64,000 nt of DNA from Pseudomonadota bacterium (GCA_021849295.1 JAJZTA010000015.1:1-64000), one strand, 5' to 3'; positions 53,329 to 61,825 are shown, counted from the first letter of the stretch. Translations and numbers: made by a program. The notes: generated by a model not told the origin, from the sequence alone.

Positions 53329-54378
53329 ATGCAGAAACCGGAACCTGCAGTCGCACGCTGGCTTTTCTTCTGCGCCGCTTTTGTCTTTTTTATCGCCGTT
53401 GTCGGCGCTATTACGCGCCTGACCGAGTCCGGCCTTTCTATCGTCCAGTGGCAGCCTGTCATGGGGGTCGTTCCGCCGCTGAACCATGCCGACTGGCTAC
53501 ACGAGTTCAAGCTTTACAAAACAAGCCCGCAATACAGGGACTACAATGCGGGTATGAGCCTTGCCGCTTTCAAACACATCTTCTTTTGGGAGTGGTTTCA
53601 CCGCCTGATCGACCGCCTGCTCGGGTTCGTTTATGCCGTTCCGCTGATCTGGTTCTGGAGACGCGGAAAAATCTCTCAAAACATGAAAAAACCGCTGCTC
53701 GGCATCCTTGTTCTTGGGGGCATGCAAGGGGTGCTCGGCTGGTACATGGTCAGGAGCGGTCTTGTGCACCGTCCGTCCGTCAGCCACTACCGGCTGGCCG
53801 CTCACCTTATGCTGGCGATATTGATTTATGCCTGCTTCATTCGGGCGGGGTGTGTTTTCGGCGCGCCGCGGGAAGCGGGATCGGAAAAGCTTTCCGGCTT
53901 GCGCAATCTTGCGCATTTTGCAGTCGCGGCCGTCGCGGTGACGATGACGTGGGGCGCTTTCACGGCGGGATTGCGCGCGGGGCTGCTCTATGACGACAGT
54001 TTTCCATACATGGGCAGGCATTTGTGGCCGGGCGAGATGTTCTTCTACAAGCCGTGGTGGATCAATTTTTTCAACAATCCGGCGGCGGTGCAATTCACCC
54101 ACCGCGTGATGGCAGTCACGACGTTCTCTATCCTATTGATATTAGTAGCCTGGGGCCGCAAGCTGAAGCCGCCGCCACGCCTCAAAAGAGTACTGACCGG
54201 TATCGCGATTATGGCTTTTGTTCAGGTCGGATTAGGTGTTAGTATCCTGTTGACCCGTGTCAATATCATTGTTGCCGTGGCGCATCAGGCGGGCGCGTTA
54301 ACGATTTTGGCGCTGCTGATGCTGCTGTTGTACAATATCCCCATCGCGGAAGGAGCCAAAAAACATGCCTCTACATGA
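53329..54378 (+). CDS. ctaA: Heme A synthase (COX15/CtaA, alphaproteobacterial type)
   Basis: 349 residues from ATG 53329 (AAGAGGG 8 nt upstream; ATG 53323 and an upstream overlap are less likely). Eight membrane spans expected. COX15 motifs: FFIAVVGAITRLTESGLSIV-type opening (seen as GAITRLTESGLSIVQWQPV), FKHIFFWEWFHRLIDRLLGF with a heme-binding histidine, VRSGLVHRPSVSHYRLAAHL, and NPAAVQFTHRVMAV plus VAHQAGALTILA for the second histidine pair. It oxidises heme O to heme A for cytochrome aa3-type oxidases, implying aerobic respiration. Confidence 0.94.
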   Translation: MQKPEPAVARWLFFCAAFVFFIAVVGAITRLTESGLSIVQWQPVMGVVPPLNHADWLHEFKLYKTSPQYRDYNAGMSLAAFKHIFFWEWFHRLIDRLLGFVYAVPLIWFWRRGKISQNMKKPLLGILVLGGMQGVLGWYMVRSGLVHRPSVSHYRLAAHLMLAILIYACFIRAGCVFGAPREAGSEKLSGLRNLAHFAVAAVAVTMTWGAFTAGLRAGLLYDDSFPYMGRHLWPGEMFFYKPWWINFFNNPAAVQFTHRVMAVTTFSILLILVAWGRKLKPPPRLKRVLTGIAIMAFVQVGLGVSILLTRVNIIVAVAHQAGALTILALLMLLLYNIPIAEGAKKHAST

Positions 54379-54586
54379 ACTGCTTTTTAATCCGGCATAT
54401 CACTACCATATCGCCCGCTATTACCTTTATGCGGCGCTGATGGCCGTACCGCTGGCGCGTATCTTTACCCGTGCCGGATTCAAGCCTTATTGGGTCGGCC
54501 TTCTTGTCGTGCCGGATGTGGGACTGCTGTTCTGCGTTCTTGCTCTGGCGTTGCAAAAATGGAAAGAAAAAGGAGCCATGGCATGA
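54365..54586 (+). CDS. Small two-span membrane protein (tandem copy 1)
   Basis: 73 residues, start overlapping the end of ctaA by 14 nt. N-terminal amphipathic part (LHELLFNPAYHYHIARYYLY), a hydrophobic segment, the motif GFKPYWVGLLVVPDVGLLFC as second span, and a charged end LQKWKEKGAMA. The next gene has the same design (NPYFAFLIIIPYVQILAIWY, then FSKWPEK), so they are paralogues. Unknown function; the context suggests a transcript with ctaA. Confidence 0.75.
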   Translation: MPLHELLFNPAYHYHIARYYLYAALMAVPLARIFTRAGFKPYWVGLLVVPDVGLLFCVLALALQKWKEKGAMA

Positions 54587-54819
54587 TGCAGATTCTCGGA
54601 TTGCCCGTGTGGGGCCAGTTTTTGCTGGAAGGTCTTTTGCTGTTCGTGGAGATTTCCGCCGTGGCCGTGGTGCTGACGCGGGTGCGCCGCAACCCCTATT
54701 TCGCCTTCCTGATCATCATCCCTTACGTGCAGATTCTTGCCATCTGGTATCTGGCCTTCTCCAAATGGCCGGAGAAAGAGGAAGCCGATATAGCGTCTAC
54801 GGTCGCTGTCGCATCGTAA
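54583..54819 (+). CDS. Small two-span membrane protein (tandem copy 2)
   Basis: 78 residues from ATG 54583, which overlaps the previous stop (ATGA). First hydrophobic segment WGQFLLEGLLLFVEISAVAV, then VRRNPYFAFLIIIPYVQILA as second, with an acidic C-terminus (EKEEADIAS). Related to copy 1 in the P-Y/F, P and W-x-E/K positions of the second span. The open frame upstream of 54583 is a shadow of copy 1. Unknown function. Confidence 0.72.
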   Translation: MMQILGLPVWGQFLLEGLLLFVEISAVAVVLTRVRRNPYFAFLIIIPYVQILAIWYLAFSKWPEKEEADIASTVAVAS

Positions 54820-54858
54820 AATTCACATATCTACTTGATTTATATGATATTTATTTAT

Positions 54859-54887
54859 TTGACAGGGATGATGTTTTGAATTAACAT
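54859..54887 (+). promoter_or_regulatory. Sigma-70-type promoter
   Basis: Consensus -35 TTGACA at 54859-54864, a 17-nt spacer and -10 TAACAT at 54882-54887, in an AT-rich gap after the small membrane proteins. It would drive the gene at 54945. Confidence 0.6.
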
Positions 54888-54944
54888 AATCGCAATTAAA
54901 TATGATTCGGCAGGGGAATGTTCGAATCGGTGAGGAGAAAGATT

Positions 54945-55163
54945 ATGTTTTCAAGAATATGGGGATCAAACAGACGGGTTGAAGAAGCGCTGGCACAAAC
55001 CACGACGAGCGTGAGCTTGTCGCCGGATGCACCCGTACCGGCCAACAGCAACGATGCTCTGGCGCCTGTCATCGCCAAGTCGCGCCTGTGGATCGAGGAC
55101 TGGAGCGAACAAGACGAGGCCCGTCTGCGCGACCCCGATATCACGTTCGGGCTGAGCTGGTAA
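54945..55163 (+). CDS. Small hypothetical protein
   Basis: 72 residues from ATG 54945, which has GAGGAG 8 nt upstream; an in-frame ATG at 54918 has a poorly placed site. No signal peptide or membrane segment. The C-terminus (IEDWSEQDEARLRDPDITFG) is acidic. It has its own promoter at 54859-54887. Family not recognised. Confidence 0.55.
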   Translation: MFSRIWGSNRRVEEALAQTTTSVSLSPDAPVPANSNDALAPVIAKSRLWIEDWSEQDEARLRDPDITFGLSW

Positions 55164-55210
55164 AGCCTGTCGGGGTAGGATTCCTCCCGAAAAACTGCTA
55201 AAACTTCACC

Positions 55211-55522
55211 ATGAGTTTTTTCGAAAAAATGGCCGGAACGGACCTGCCCAAGGTCGAGGAAGCCGAGGTCAAGCTTGACCTCTCGGGCATGGGGAAGCCT
55301 GCGGCGCTGGCCAAACTCGATGCCGTCGTCACCTATTGCAAAAAGAGCTGGGCGAAGTCTCTTTACGTGAGTTTCGATCCGGCGCGCCCCGGCGCGGGCG
55401 AAACCTTGTTCCAGCCGATCGCGCGCTATTTCAAGATCGAAAAGTTCAACGGCTATGTCAGCCATGTCATCCCGATGATGACAGAGGAGAAGGGCGGCCT
55501 GTTCGTGATGTTCAAGATATGA
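55211..55522 (+). CDS. Hypothetical protein upstream of cysS
   Basis: 103 residues, cytoplasmic-looking. Helix-rich start (SFFEKMAGTDLPKVEEAEVK), a middle with LDAVVTYCKKSWAKSLYVSF and a C-terminal VSHVIPMMTEEKGGLFVMFK. Its TGA overlaps the cysS ATG, so the two are coupled. I do not recognise the family; the compact alpha/beta pattern suggests a single small domain. Confidence 0.65.
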   Translation: MSFFEKMAGTDLPKVEEAEVKLDLSGMGKPAALAKLDAVVTYCKKSWAKSLYVSFDPARPGAGETLFQPIARYFKIEKFNGYVSHVIPMMTEEKGGLFVMFKI

Positions 55523-56898
55523 CCGTTTATCTGCACAACACGCTGACCCGCAAGAAAGAAGAGTTCAAGCCGCTCGATCCGAAAAACGTGCGCGTCTATT
55601 TCTGCGGCCCGACGGTCTATAACTACGCCCATATCGGCAACGCACGCGCCGCCGTGGTGTTCAATCTGCTGGCGAAGGTGTTGCGCTATGCCTACGGGCA
55701 AGAACATGTGCGTTATGTCAGCAACCTCACCGACATCGACGACAAGATCATCGCGGCCGCCCAGGAAACGGGCGAGGGCATCGGCGCGATCACAAAAAAA
55801 TACGCCGATATCTACAATGAAGATATGGCGGCGCTCGGCGTCGAAAGGCCGGATGCACAGCCGCGCGCGACGGAATATATTCCGCAGATGCTGGCGATGA
55901 TCGACAAGCTGGTAAAATCCGGCCACGCCTATGAAGCGCAGGGGCATGTATTGTTCAGTGTGCCGTCGTTCCCCGATTATGGCCGCCTGTCGCGCCGCAA
56001 CCGCGACGACATGATCGCCGGAGCGCGCGTCGAAGTCGCGCCGTACAAAAAAGACCCCGCCGATTTCGTGCTGTGGAAACCGTCCACACCGGAGCAGCCG
56101 GGCTGGGACAGCCCTTATGGCCGCGGACGCCCGGGCTGGCATCTCGAATGCTCGGCGATGAACGAGGCGCTGAACGGCAATCATTTCGACATCCATGCCG
56201 GCGGAGAGGACCTGATTTTTCCGCACCATGAAAACGAGATCGCGCAGAGTGTCTGCGCCCACGGCGGCGAGGCGTACGTCAATTACTGGATGCACAACGG
56301 CTGGCTGATGGTCGAAGGGCAGAAGATGTCCAAATCGCTCGGCAATATCATCCTCGTTCACGATTTGCTCGGGCGCGCGGCGGGAGAGGTTATACGCTTC
56401 GCGCTGCTTAGCACCCATTACCGCCAGCCGTTCGACTGGACGGAGGATCTGCTGCAACAGTCCAGGCGCACGCTCGATCGTTATTACGGTCTGCTCCGCG
56501 ACGTGAAGGATATAAAGCCCGTTGATCTGGATGCGCCTCTGGCGGTGGTGGAGGCGTTGGAAGACGATTTGAATACGCCGAAGGCTTTCGCTGAACTGGC
56601 CGTGATTGCCAAAGCTCTTTCAACGGCAAAAACGGACGAAGAAAAAGCTGAAGCCAAAGGCGCGCTGCTCGCTGCCGGAAAACTGATGGGGTTTTTGCAA
56701 CAACACCCAGTGACATGGTTTACCGAAGTCTCTATGGAAGAAAGAGAAGTTATCGTGCCTATGATTCAGGCATTGAAGGCTGCACGAGAAAAGAAAGACT
56801 ATGCCATAGCCGATAAAATTAGGGCTGAGTTGGAAGCGGTGCATGGTGTCATTGTATCAATAAAACCTAATGATATTTTTTGGAGTAAGAAATCATGA
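55519..56898 (+). CDS. cysS: Cysteinyl-tRNA synthetase
   Basis: 459 residues from ATG 55519 (ATGA overlap); the frame is open further upstream but only as an overlap of the preceding gene. Class-I enzyme charging tRNA-Cys. Motifs: [20 protein letters not shown] with the zinc-binding Cys and [23 protein letters not shown] with the zinc His ligands, and [12 protein letters not shown]-type C-terminal helical domain present. Normal length, with nothing odd in the catalytic core. Confidence 0.96.
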   Translation: MTVYLHNTLTRKKEEFKPLDPKNVRVYFCGPTVYNYAHIGNARAAVVFNLLAKVLRYAYGQEHVRYVSNLTDIDDKIIAAAQETGEGIGAITKKYADIYNEDMAALGVERPDAQPRATEYIPQMLAMIDKLVKSGHAYEAQGHVLFSVPSFPDYGRLSRRNRDDMIAGARVEVAPYKKDPADFVLWKPSTPEQPGWDSPYGRGRPGWHLECSAMNEALNGNHFDIHAGGEDLIFPHHENEIAQSVCAHGGEAYVNYWMHNGWLMVEGQKMSKSLGNIILVHDLLGRAAGEVIRFALLSTHYRQPFDWTEDLLQQSRRTLDRYYGLLRDVKDIKPVDLDAPLAVVEALEDDLNTPKAFAELAVIAKALSTAKTDEEKAEAKGALLAAGKLMGFLQQHPVTWFTEVSMEEREVIVPMIQALKAAREKKDYAIADKIRAELEAVHGVIVSIKPNDIFWSKKS

Positions 56899-57101
56899 CG
56901 AAAAAAACAGAACATCCCGAAATGCTTTTGGTATCGGAAGATACGCATCGCATCTGCTGCAACGGCGGGGGCGGCGCGCTGGGTCATCCGAAGGTCTATT
57001 ATACGTTCGACGGCGGCGACGAGGTCGTCTGCGGCTATTGCGACCGTCTGTTCACGAAGAAGAAGGTTGAAGGCGCGAAACCGTGGAAGAGCGTGGCGTG
57101 A
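56895..57101 (+). CDS. Zinc-finger CHCC-type protein
   Basis: 68 residues, ATG overlapping the cysS stop. Metal-binding residues: the CCNGGGGALGHPKVYY segment (Cys and His) and VVCGYCDRLF (two Cys), forming the CHCC zinc motif known from the bacterial and mitochondrial NDUFS6 family. In Alphaproteobacteria the homologue is a complex I-associated subunit, although stand-alone roles are possible. The next gene starts before this stop. Confidence 0.85.
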   Translation: MTKKTEHPEMLLVSEDTHRICCNGGGGALGHPKVYYTFDGGDEVVCGYCDRLFTKKKVEGAKPWKSVA

Positions 57102-57559
57102 CGGAGTGCGATACCGGCAGCGCGGCGGATGACGACGCGCTGTTGCAAATCTACAACCGCGACCTCATGGCTTTGTCGGCGGAAGTCGCACAGCCCAAAT
57201 ACCTACCGCATGCGGATGCCAAGGCGACGGCGGTCAGCGCCGTTTGCGGCAGCGAGGTGACGGTCGAGTTCGCGCTCGACGGTGAAAAAATAACCGGCTT
57301 CGGCTATGCGGTCGAGGCTTGCTCGCTTACGAAAGCGGTTGTTGCCATCATGTCGCATGCCGCCATCGGCAAGGAACGGTCGGAAATCGCGCGCGCCAGC
57401 GCGGAGCTGCGCGCGATGATGGAAGAGGGGGGACCCGTGCCCGGCGGCGATTGGGCCGCTTTGAAAATTCTCGTGCCGATCATCAGCTACAAATCGCGGC
57501 ACGATACGGTCATGCTGCCGTTCGTGGCAGTCGAGAAAGCTTTCGCGGAAAAAGAATAA
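57098..57559 (+). CDS. NifU/IscU-like iron-sulfur cluster scaffold protein
   Basis: 153 residues from GTG 57098, overlapping the zinc-finger gene stop (GTGA) with GGAAGAG upstream; a GTG at 57083 is an alternative. IscU-type fold with the first two ligand positions: Cys in VSAVCGSEVTVEF and Cys in GYAVEACSLTKAV. The third cysteine expected near the C-terminus is replaced in SRHDTVMLPF (His then Asp). It may therefore bind clusters with other ligands or be an alphaproteobacterial variant. Linkage to cysS and to the zinc-finger protein suggests a sulfur/Fe-S metabolic unit. Confidence 0.8.
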   Translation: MTECDTGSAADDDALLQIYNRDLMALSAEVAQPKYLPHADAKATAVSAVCGSEVTVEFALDGEKITGFGYAVEACSLTKAVVAIMSHAAIGKERSEIARASAELRAMMEEGGPVPGGDWAALKILVPIISYKSRHDTVMLPFVAVEKAFAEKE

Positions 57560-57560
57560 A

Positions 57561-58487
57561 TCAGTAATTCGCCGACAGGGTGGGCGCGAGGGAATTGCGC
57601 TTCATCGCCGCATATTTTTCCAGCCCCATCATCATCTTTTGAGCAATCAGCTCCGGCGGCATGGCCGTTCTGGCCGTGCCCGCCGGAGCCTCTTGCGTGT
57701 GAAGGACGATGGTGGAGGCAGCGCCCTTCGTGTGAAGGACCGGCGGTGCAGTTATGGAGGGAGACGCCGGGCCTTCTTCATTTGTCCCCGGTATTGTGGA
57801 TGGGGGGGACAAAGAAGTAATTGGTGAGGAAGAAACGGTATTCGATGCGACTTGGACGCCGGATTGCGCGGGCGTTTTGTTCTGCGCGACTGCGGCAGAA
57901 GGCGAGTTCCACCAGATGATGTCGCTTGCGGCGCTTTGCCCGCCGATGGCGGAGGGGGAAATATTTTGCATGTTTTGCGCGACTATCACCTGCGCGCCGG
58001 GCTGTGCGGCGTGCTGTCCGGTCAGGTCGGCGATGACGGTTTGGCCGATGCTCTGGCCGGTTTCTTCCTTATAGGCGATATTGGCGGCGGCAACCGCGCC
58101 GCCGATCGGGCCGCCGTATAGCGAGTCGCCGATAAATTCCGCCTCGGGGCTGATCTGGTCTCCGGTGAGATGGCGGTAGATGGCGCTGACGATGGGGATA
58201 TGCTGCAGCGGATTGATGATGTCGAAAATATCTTTCAGGAATCCGGCAAAAGTCAGATGCCCGCTGCCTGTGGATGCGGTCTGCGTTATTGTCGGTGCAG
58301 GGGGAGTTGCGGCAGAATTTGCCGCTGGCGCGCCGGAAGCGGCATTGGGCGCAGGCATATTGAGAATGCGCTGGAACGCCGCTGCATCGGTCGCGGCGCC
58401 TTGGCCTATGCCGCTTGTCTTTTGATTAACAAGGGGATAGGCGGAAATACCTGGCCTGATGGCTATGTCCGGGTAGGTGTTGACCAT
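57561..58487 (-). CDS. Uncharacterised protein with a conserved alphaproteobacterial core
   Basis: 308 residues, no signal peptide. A compact conserved-looking core at about residues 78-150 (FLKDIFDIINPLQHIPIVSA, IYRHLTGDQISPEAEFIG, GGPIGGAVAAANIAYKEETG) resembles an unnamed domain met in many Alphaproteobacteria. The rest is low-complexity Ala/Pro/Ser/Thr sequence with repeated VLHT segments, probably disordered. The C-terminus (QKMMMGLEKYAAMKRNSLA) is helical. Divergent from the gene at 58596 and convergent with the scaffold gene. Function unknown. Confidence 0.7.
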   Translation of the reverse strand: MVNTYPDIAIRPGISAYPLVNQKTSGIGQGAATDAAAFQRILNMPAPNAASGAPAANSAATPPAPTITQTASTGSGHLTFAGFLKDIFDIINPLQHIPIVSAIYRHLTGDQISPEAEFIGDSLYGGPIGGAVAAANIAYKEETGQSIGQTVIADLTGQHAAQPGAQVIVAQNMQNISPSAIGGQSAASDIIWWNSPSAAVAQNKTPAQSGVQVASNTVSSSPITSLSPPSTIPGTNEEGPASPSITAPPVLHTKGAASTIVLHTQEAPAGTARTAMPPELIAQKMMMGLEKYAAMKRNSLAPTLSANY

Positions 58488-58563
58488 ATTTTTCCAGCAC
58501 TCCTAGTCAGAGTACTGTGCAAGCGCCGTGCCAGAAGGGATGAATAAATCATTAACTCTGTTT

Positions 58564-58572
58564 TGATATAAT
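58564..58572 (+). promoter_or_regulatory. Extended -10 promoter
   Basis: TGATATAAT: TG at 58564-58565 and TATAAT at 58567-58572, 24 nt before the gene at 58596, whose ribosome binding site is AGGGAGG. The block AATAAATCATT just upstream (about 58543) recurs at about 59409 before the winged-helix gene. Confidence 0.5.
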
Positions 58573-58595
58573 GTTTATGAATCAGGGAGGCAACA

Positions 58596-59006
58596 ATGGT
58601 TGGTTTCGGTTATACGGCGGCACATAGCGGGAAGTCGGATAAAGACAAGGACAAGGAAGATGATAAAAGGGAGAAGCACGGCATGGGCCGCGCTGTCGCC
58701 GGTTCCGGCAGCAAGACGTCTATGAAGGAAAGCGAGAAGGATAAACAGGATCGCGCCGCCGCGGAGAAGACCTTCCAGAAGCGCAAGGCGGAAGAAGAGA
58801 AAGCGCGCGAACAACGCGCGCGGGAAGAGCAGGCGCGGTCGCAAAAAAACTTTGAAGAACAAAGGCGCCAGGAGCAGCTGGCCTATGACGAGCGCAAACG
58901 CCAGGAGCAGATGGCCTATGACGAGCGCAAGCGGCAGGAGCAGCGCCATTACGAAGAAAAACAGCGCGAGCAGCGTGCTTTTGAAGAAAGGCAGCGCCGC
59001 GAGTAG
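58596..59006 (+). CDS. Highly charged coiled-coil protein with internal repeats
   Basis: 136 residues, over half Lys, Arg, Glu, Gln and Asp. The N-terminal ~40 residues are Gly/Ser/Lys-rich; from about residue 42 a continuous helix is predicted (EKDKQDRAAAEKTFQKRKAE) ending in three to four tandem 11-residue units of the form ERKRQEQMAYD. The DNA repeat is visible at about 58860-58945. Such single-alpha-helix proteins act as spacers or nucleic-acid binders; no specific function is assignable. Confidence 0.65.
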   Translation: MVGFGYTAAHSGKSDKDKDKEDDKREKHGMGRAVAGSGSKTSMKESEKDKQDRAAAEKTFQKRKAEEEKAREQRAREEQARSQKNFEEQRRQEQLAYDERKRQEQMAYDERKRQEQRHYEEKQREQRAFEERQRRE

Positions 59007-59039
59007 CAATAAACCTGAGCCGTCTCACGGTCTGGAATT

Positions 59040-59363
59040 TCAATTTCCCCTGTAGAGGCAGGACGTACAGCGTACGACCTCATCATCTTTCGTTTCATAG
59101 AACATAATAAACCCCCTCGCCACGGAGGCATCGAGATGCTCTTTCTTCAGGGATTTGAGGAGAACCTGTTTGTCTTTGGCGCGGATGATGATGTCGTGTG
59201 GATTGTCGGGGCTGATCGTGAAGCAGATTTCGCCGCCGTCATTGAAGTCCTCGATCAAAGGCAGGAGAATCGTCAGGCCGGTGCGCAAGGCAAAGAGGGA
59301 CTCATACTGCGTGACCGTTTTGACCGCCGCGCCCGAGGTCGTTCCTGCCGTCCGATTCGACAT
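59040..59363 (-). CDS. Hypothetical protein
   Basis: 107 residues, ATG with GTGGAGG upstream. Pattern: a Thr/Ala/Gly-rich start, a helix LFALRTGLTILLPLIEDF, then strands (GGEICFTISPDNPHDIIIRA) and a helix LLKSLKKEHLDASVARGF, ending with a cysteine pair (VVRCTSCLYRGN). No recognised family. It is divergently oriented from the winged-helix gene at 59437, so they may share regulation. Confidence 0.6.
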   Translation of the reverse strand: MSNRTAGTTSGAAVKTVTQYESLFALRTGLTILLPLIEDFNDGGEICFTISPDNPHDIIIRAKDKQVLLKSLKKEHLDASVARGFIMFYETKDDEVVRCTSCLYRGN

Positions 59364-59436
59364 ATATCCTCCACTTTCCTGAGATAGATTTTAACAGAGA
59401 CTGTCTTAATAAATCATTGTGGAATATAATAAGCTC

Positions 59437-60015
59437 ATGACAGAAATGAAGAAAATCCTTCTGCTGCATGTCCCTGTTCCGGTCCAAGAGGCCTTGCAAG
59501 AGCAGCTTGGCGCGGCGGGCTTCGAGGTCGTTTGCGGCGACACGGCTGATGGAACGGATGCAGATATTGTGATTGCCAAGGGTGCGGCGGCCAGTCCGGG
59601 ACGTCCCGTGTTGCCCTTGTCTTTCGCTCAAAGGCACCGTCTGGGCGCGTTGCTGCGCCAGATCGGGCGGATGATCGCGGAGCCGGTACTTTATATGGAC
59701 GATATTCCCGTCGGTGACCTGCTGTTCAAACCCCGTGAAAAAGTGCTGGCGCGGGCGGCGGGGGAGGACATTTCCCTGACCGACCGCGAGGTGGACATCC
59801 TGGCTTTTCTGGCACGCCACGCGGCAGCGCCGGTCAGCCGCGACGTCCTGTTGAAGAACGTTTGGTGTTACGGCGAAGGGGTGGATACCCACACGCTTGA
59901 AACGCACATTTACAGACTGCGCCAGAAGATCGAGGAGTCCGCCGAAGCGCCGCGCCTCCTGTTGACCGAGACGGGCGGTTACCGACTGCATCTGGAAGCG
60001 CAAGAGCGGCGATAG
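59437..60015 (+). CDS. OmpR/PhoB-type winged-helix regulator with a degenerate receiver
   Basis: 192 residues from ATG 59437 (a GTG at 59419 is in frame). The C-terminal ~95 residues are a Trans_reg_C winged helix: ISLTDREVDILAFLARHAAA, PVSRDVLLKNVWCYGEGVDT, HTLETHIYRLRQKIEESAEA and LLLTETGGYRL. The N-terminal ~80 residues recall the start of a receiver (ILLLHVPVPVQEALQEQLGA) but are too short and show no phosphoacceptor Asp with the usual Thr/Lys partners. It is therefore probably a DNA-binding protein not controlled by phosphorylation. No kinase gene is adjacent. Confidence 0.82.
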   Translation: MTEMKKILLLHVPVPVQEALQEQLGAAGFEVVCGDTADGTDADIVIAKGAAASPGRPVLPLSFAQRHRLGALLRQIGRMIAEPVLYMDDIPVGDLLFKPREKVLARAAGEDISLTDREVDILAFLARHAAAPVSRDVLLKNVWCYGEGVDTHTLETHIYRLRQKIEESAEAPRLLLTETGGYRLHLEAQERR

Positions 60016-60020
60016 CGGGT

Positions 60021-60341
60021 TCAGAGCCGCGCCGCGGCGTCCTTGATGGCGTCAAGAATGGGTTGTTCATCGCGAATGGGGATGCTGGTAATGCCGCCCC
60101 GCTGCAGCTTGTCGAGCGCGGAGAGGATGGAGGCATCCAGTTCGACGTTCTCCTGTTTCAGCAGAGCGCGGATGGCGTCGAGTGAAAACAGCGTGTCGTC
60201 GCGGCTTTGCTCGGCAGGTTGTTCTTCCTGATGCCGGCTGCCGTGTTTTTCGCGGTGCTTTTCATCATCCGGCTTGCTGACGATGTCCCCTTTCGGCATG
60301 AGCGGATTGACAAACCGGTTGATCTTGGAGAGCTCGTCCAT
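60021..60341 (-). CDS. Hypothetical protein
   Basis: 106 residues, GGGGGA upstream of ATG 60341. Charged, with a basic/acidic middle (KHREKHGSRHQEEQPAEQSR) and a helical C-terminal half (LFSLDAIRALLKQENVELDA). No signal peptide. It is 13 nt downstream of the exported-protein gene at 60355-61086 and probably co-transcribed with it. Family not recognised. Confidence 0.6.
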   Translation of the reverse strand: MDELSKINRFVNPLMPKGDIVSKPDDEKHREKHGSRHQEEQPAEQSRDDTLFSLDAIRALLKQENVELDASILSALDKLQRGGITSIPIRDEQPILDAIKDAAARL

Positions 60342-60354
60342 GACCGGTCCCCCT

Positions 60355-61086
60355 TTACTGATAAAGATTCAGCAGGTTCTGGTTCGTCTTGTCTTTATCC
60401 GCATCGCTCTTCCACAGGAGCGTCTGGTCATCACTGGTGAAGAGCATCATCTTGCCGACATCGGCGGCGATAGGCCAGTATTGCTTTCCTCCGATCGAGA
60501 CCGGATGCAGCGAAGCCGTAACCGGTTTTAGGTAGAGCATCATTGGCAATATGTCGTCTTTGGTGTTCGCGAGCGCTTGTTCAATCGCTCCGACAACAGT
60601 GGCATCGCTGGTGGCCAGAAACTGCTTGTCCATGATCCCCTGCGGCACGATGGCGTAGAACTTTCCTTCATATTGTACGGGAAAGAAAGTAAAACGCGTA
60701 AAATTCGATACGAAGAAGCCATGGTTGGTGGTGTCGTAAGGCGTAAGCTTTACTTGCGTTTTAACGATCAGCGGGGCAGTGATGTCGAGCGTGTAGTAGG
60801 TGTTGCGCAGGTCGTGTATCTTGTTCGTTTCTATGGACGATTGTTCGAAGGGGGTGGCGTTTTGGTATTCAGGCATTTGCTCCACCCAACTGCTGAAATC
60901 CGGCTCCTGCCCCGTCAGGCGTCCAAAGACCATGGCAACGGTGGCGCCGTCGGTGACCATGGGCTCGTTCATGACCTGTATGCCCATGGAGATGCCCGAG
61001 TCATCTTGCGCTCTGGCACGGGAAGACGGCAGACCGCATACGCCGCAGCAAAGTACTAAAATCATGATGCGAATTATTTTTTTCAT
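60355..61086 (-). CDS. Exported hypothetical protein
   Basis: 243 residues from ATG 61086 (a GTG at 61098 is in frame). Signal peptide IIRIMILVLCCGVCGLPSSR ending ARA, mature start QDDSG. The mature part alternates strands and short helices (VTDGATVAMVFGRLTGQEPD, YYTLDITAPLIVKTQVKL, FTFFPVQYEGKFYAIVPQGI). No cysteine follows the signal, so it is periplasmic rather than a lipoprotein. Not recognised. Confidence 0.65.
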   Translation of the reverse strand: MKKIIRIMILVLCCGVCGLPSSRARAQDDSGISMGIQVMNEPMVTDGATVAMVFGRLTGQEPDFSSWVEQMPEYQNATPFEQSSIETNKIHDLRNTYYTLDITAPLIVKTQVKLTPYDTTNHGFFVSNFTRFTFFPVQYEGKFYAIVPQGIMDKQFLATSDATVVGAIEQALANTKDDILPMMLYLKPVTASLHPVSIGGKQYWPIAADVGKMMLFTSDDQTLLWKSDADKDKTNQNLLNLYQ

Positions 61087-61165
61087 CCGAATGTCCACTC
61101 TTTCAATGTATAGATAATATTATATCATAATCTTTAACAATTCGTCAGACGGAGATGCCGCCGAC

Positions 61166-61684
61166 ATGAAAAAAGGACGGGATTCAGGTAATAAAGGCGA
61201 GAATGAGCAGACCTTATGGGACACCGTGACCCGCAGCGTCAAGCCCTATAAGCCGTCGAAGCCGCCTGAGGCGTCGGCAGGGCAGCCACTCCGGAAAATA
61301 AAATCTGCCCGTGCCGAAGCGAATCCGCCATCGCGCGTCAAAATTCAGGAAAAACCCGTTGCAAAAGGCTTCGACCGTTGTACGGAAACAAAGCTGAAAC
61401 GCGGACAACTGCCGCTGGAAGGGCGGATAGACCTGCATGGCCTGACGCAAACGGAAGCGTTTGCGGCCTTATCGGCCTTTATCCGGACAGCCGTCGCTCA
61501 AAAAAAGAGAACCGTGCTGGTGATTACCGGCAAAGGACGCAAGTTCGAGGGCGTCTTGCGCCAGAAACTGCCGCAATGGCTGGCGGAGCCCGAGATGGCG
61601 CGCCATGTGGTTGACGTAAAGCCCGCGCAACCGAAGGATGGCGGCTCCGGCGCTTTTTATCTGCGCTTGAGAAAACCAAAATAA
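61166..61684 (+). CDS. Smr-domain protein
   Basis: 172 residues. The N-terminal ~75 are basic and Pro/Lys-rich, probably disordered. The Smr domain spans about 85-172 with the LDLHG-type motif GRIDLHGLTQTEAFAALSAF and the TGKG motif (VLVITGKGRKFEGVLRQKLP), followed by GSGAFYLRLRK. Smr domains are nucleases of the MutS2/SmrB kind; SmrB-like proteins cut mRNA at collided ribosomes. The substrate here is not determinable. Confidence 0.9.
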   Translation: MKKGRDSGNKGENEQTLWDTVTRSVKPYKPSKPPEASAGQPLRKIKSARAEANPPSRVKIQEKPVAKGFDRCTETKLKRGQLPLEGRIDLHGLTQTEAFAALSAFIRTAVAQKKRTVLVITGKGRKFEGVLRQKLPQWLAEPEMARHVVDVKPAQPKDGGSGAFYLRLRKPK

Positions 61685-61763
61685 CTATGCGTGCCAGAGG
61701 TTTGCACCTACATTAAATATTTGTAATCTTGCCGTGAGAGAGGGGCGACTTACACTGCGGTAG

Positions 61764-61796
61764 GCTATAAAGTATAGCTGCCCGAGGCAGCTGCCT
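61764..61796. repeat. Two palindromes upstream of the small exported protein gene
   Basis: GCTATA-AAG-TATAGC at 61764-61778 and the perfect 12-nt palindrome AGGCAGCTGCCT at 61785-61796, both in the 141-nt gap before the gene at 61826. They may be operators or a 5'-leader structure. No reading frame was seen in the gap. Confidence 0.4.
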
Positions 61797-61825
61797 GTGA
61801 TACAGAAAAAACAAGGAGAGACCAC

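Noticed and set aside
55336-55518. Upstream extension of the cysS frame
   Set aside because: Overlaps the hypothetical gene at 55211-55522; the ATG at 55519 with an ATGA overlap gives a normal-length CysRS.
58860-58990. Short tandem DNA repeats resembling an array
   Set aside because: They encode the 11-residue coiled-coil repeats of the gene at 58596, lack spacer structure and are not a CRISPR.
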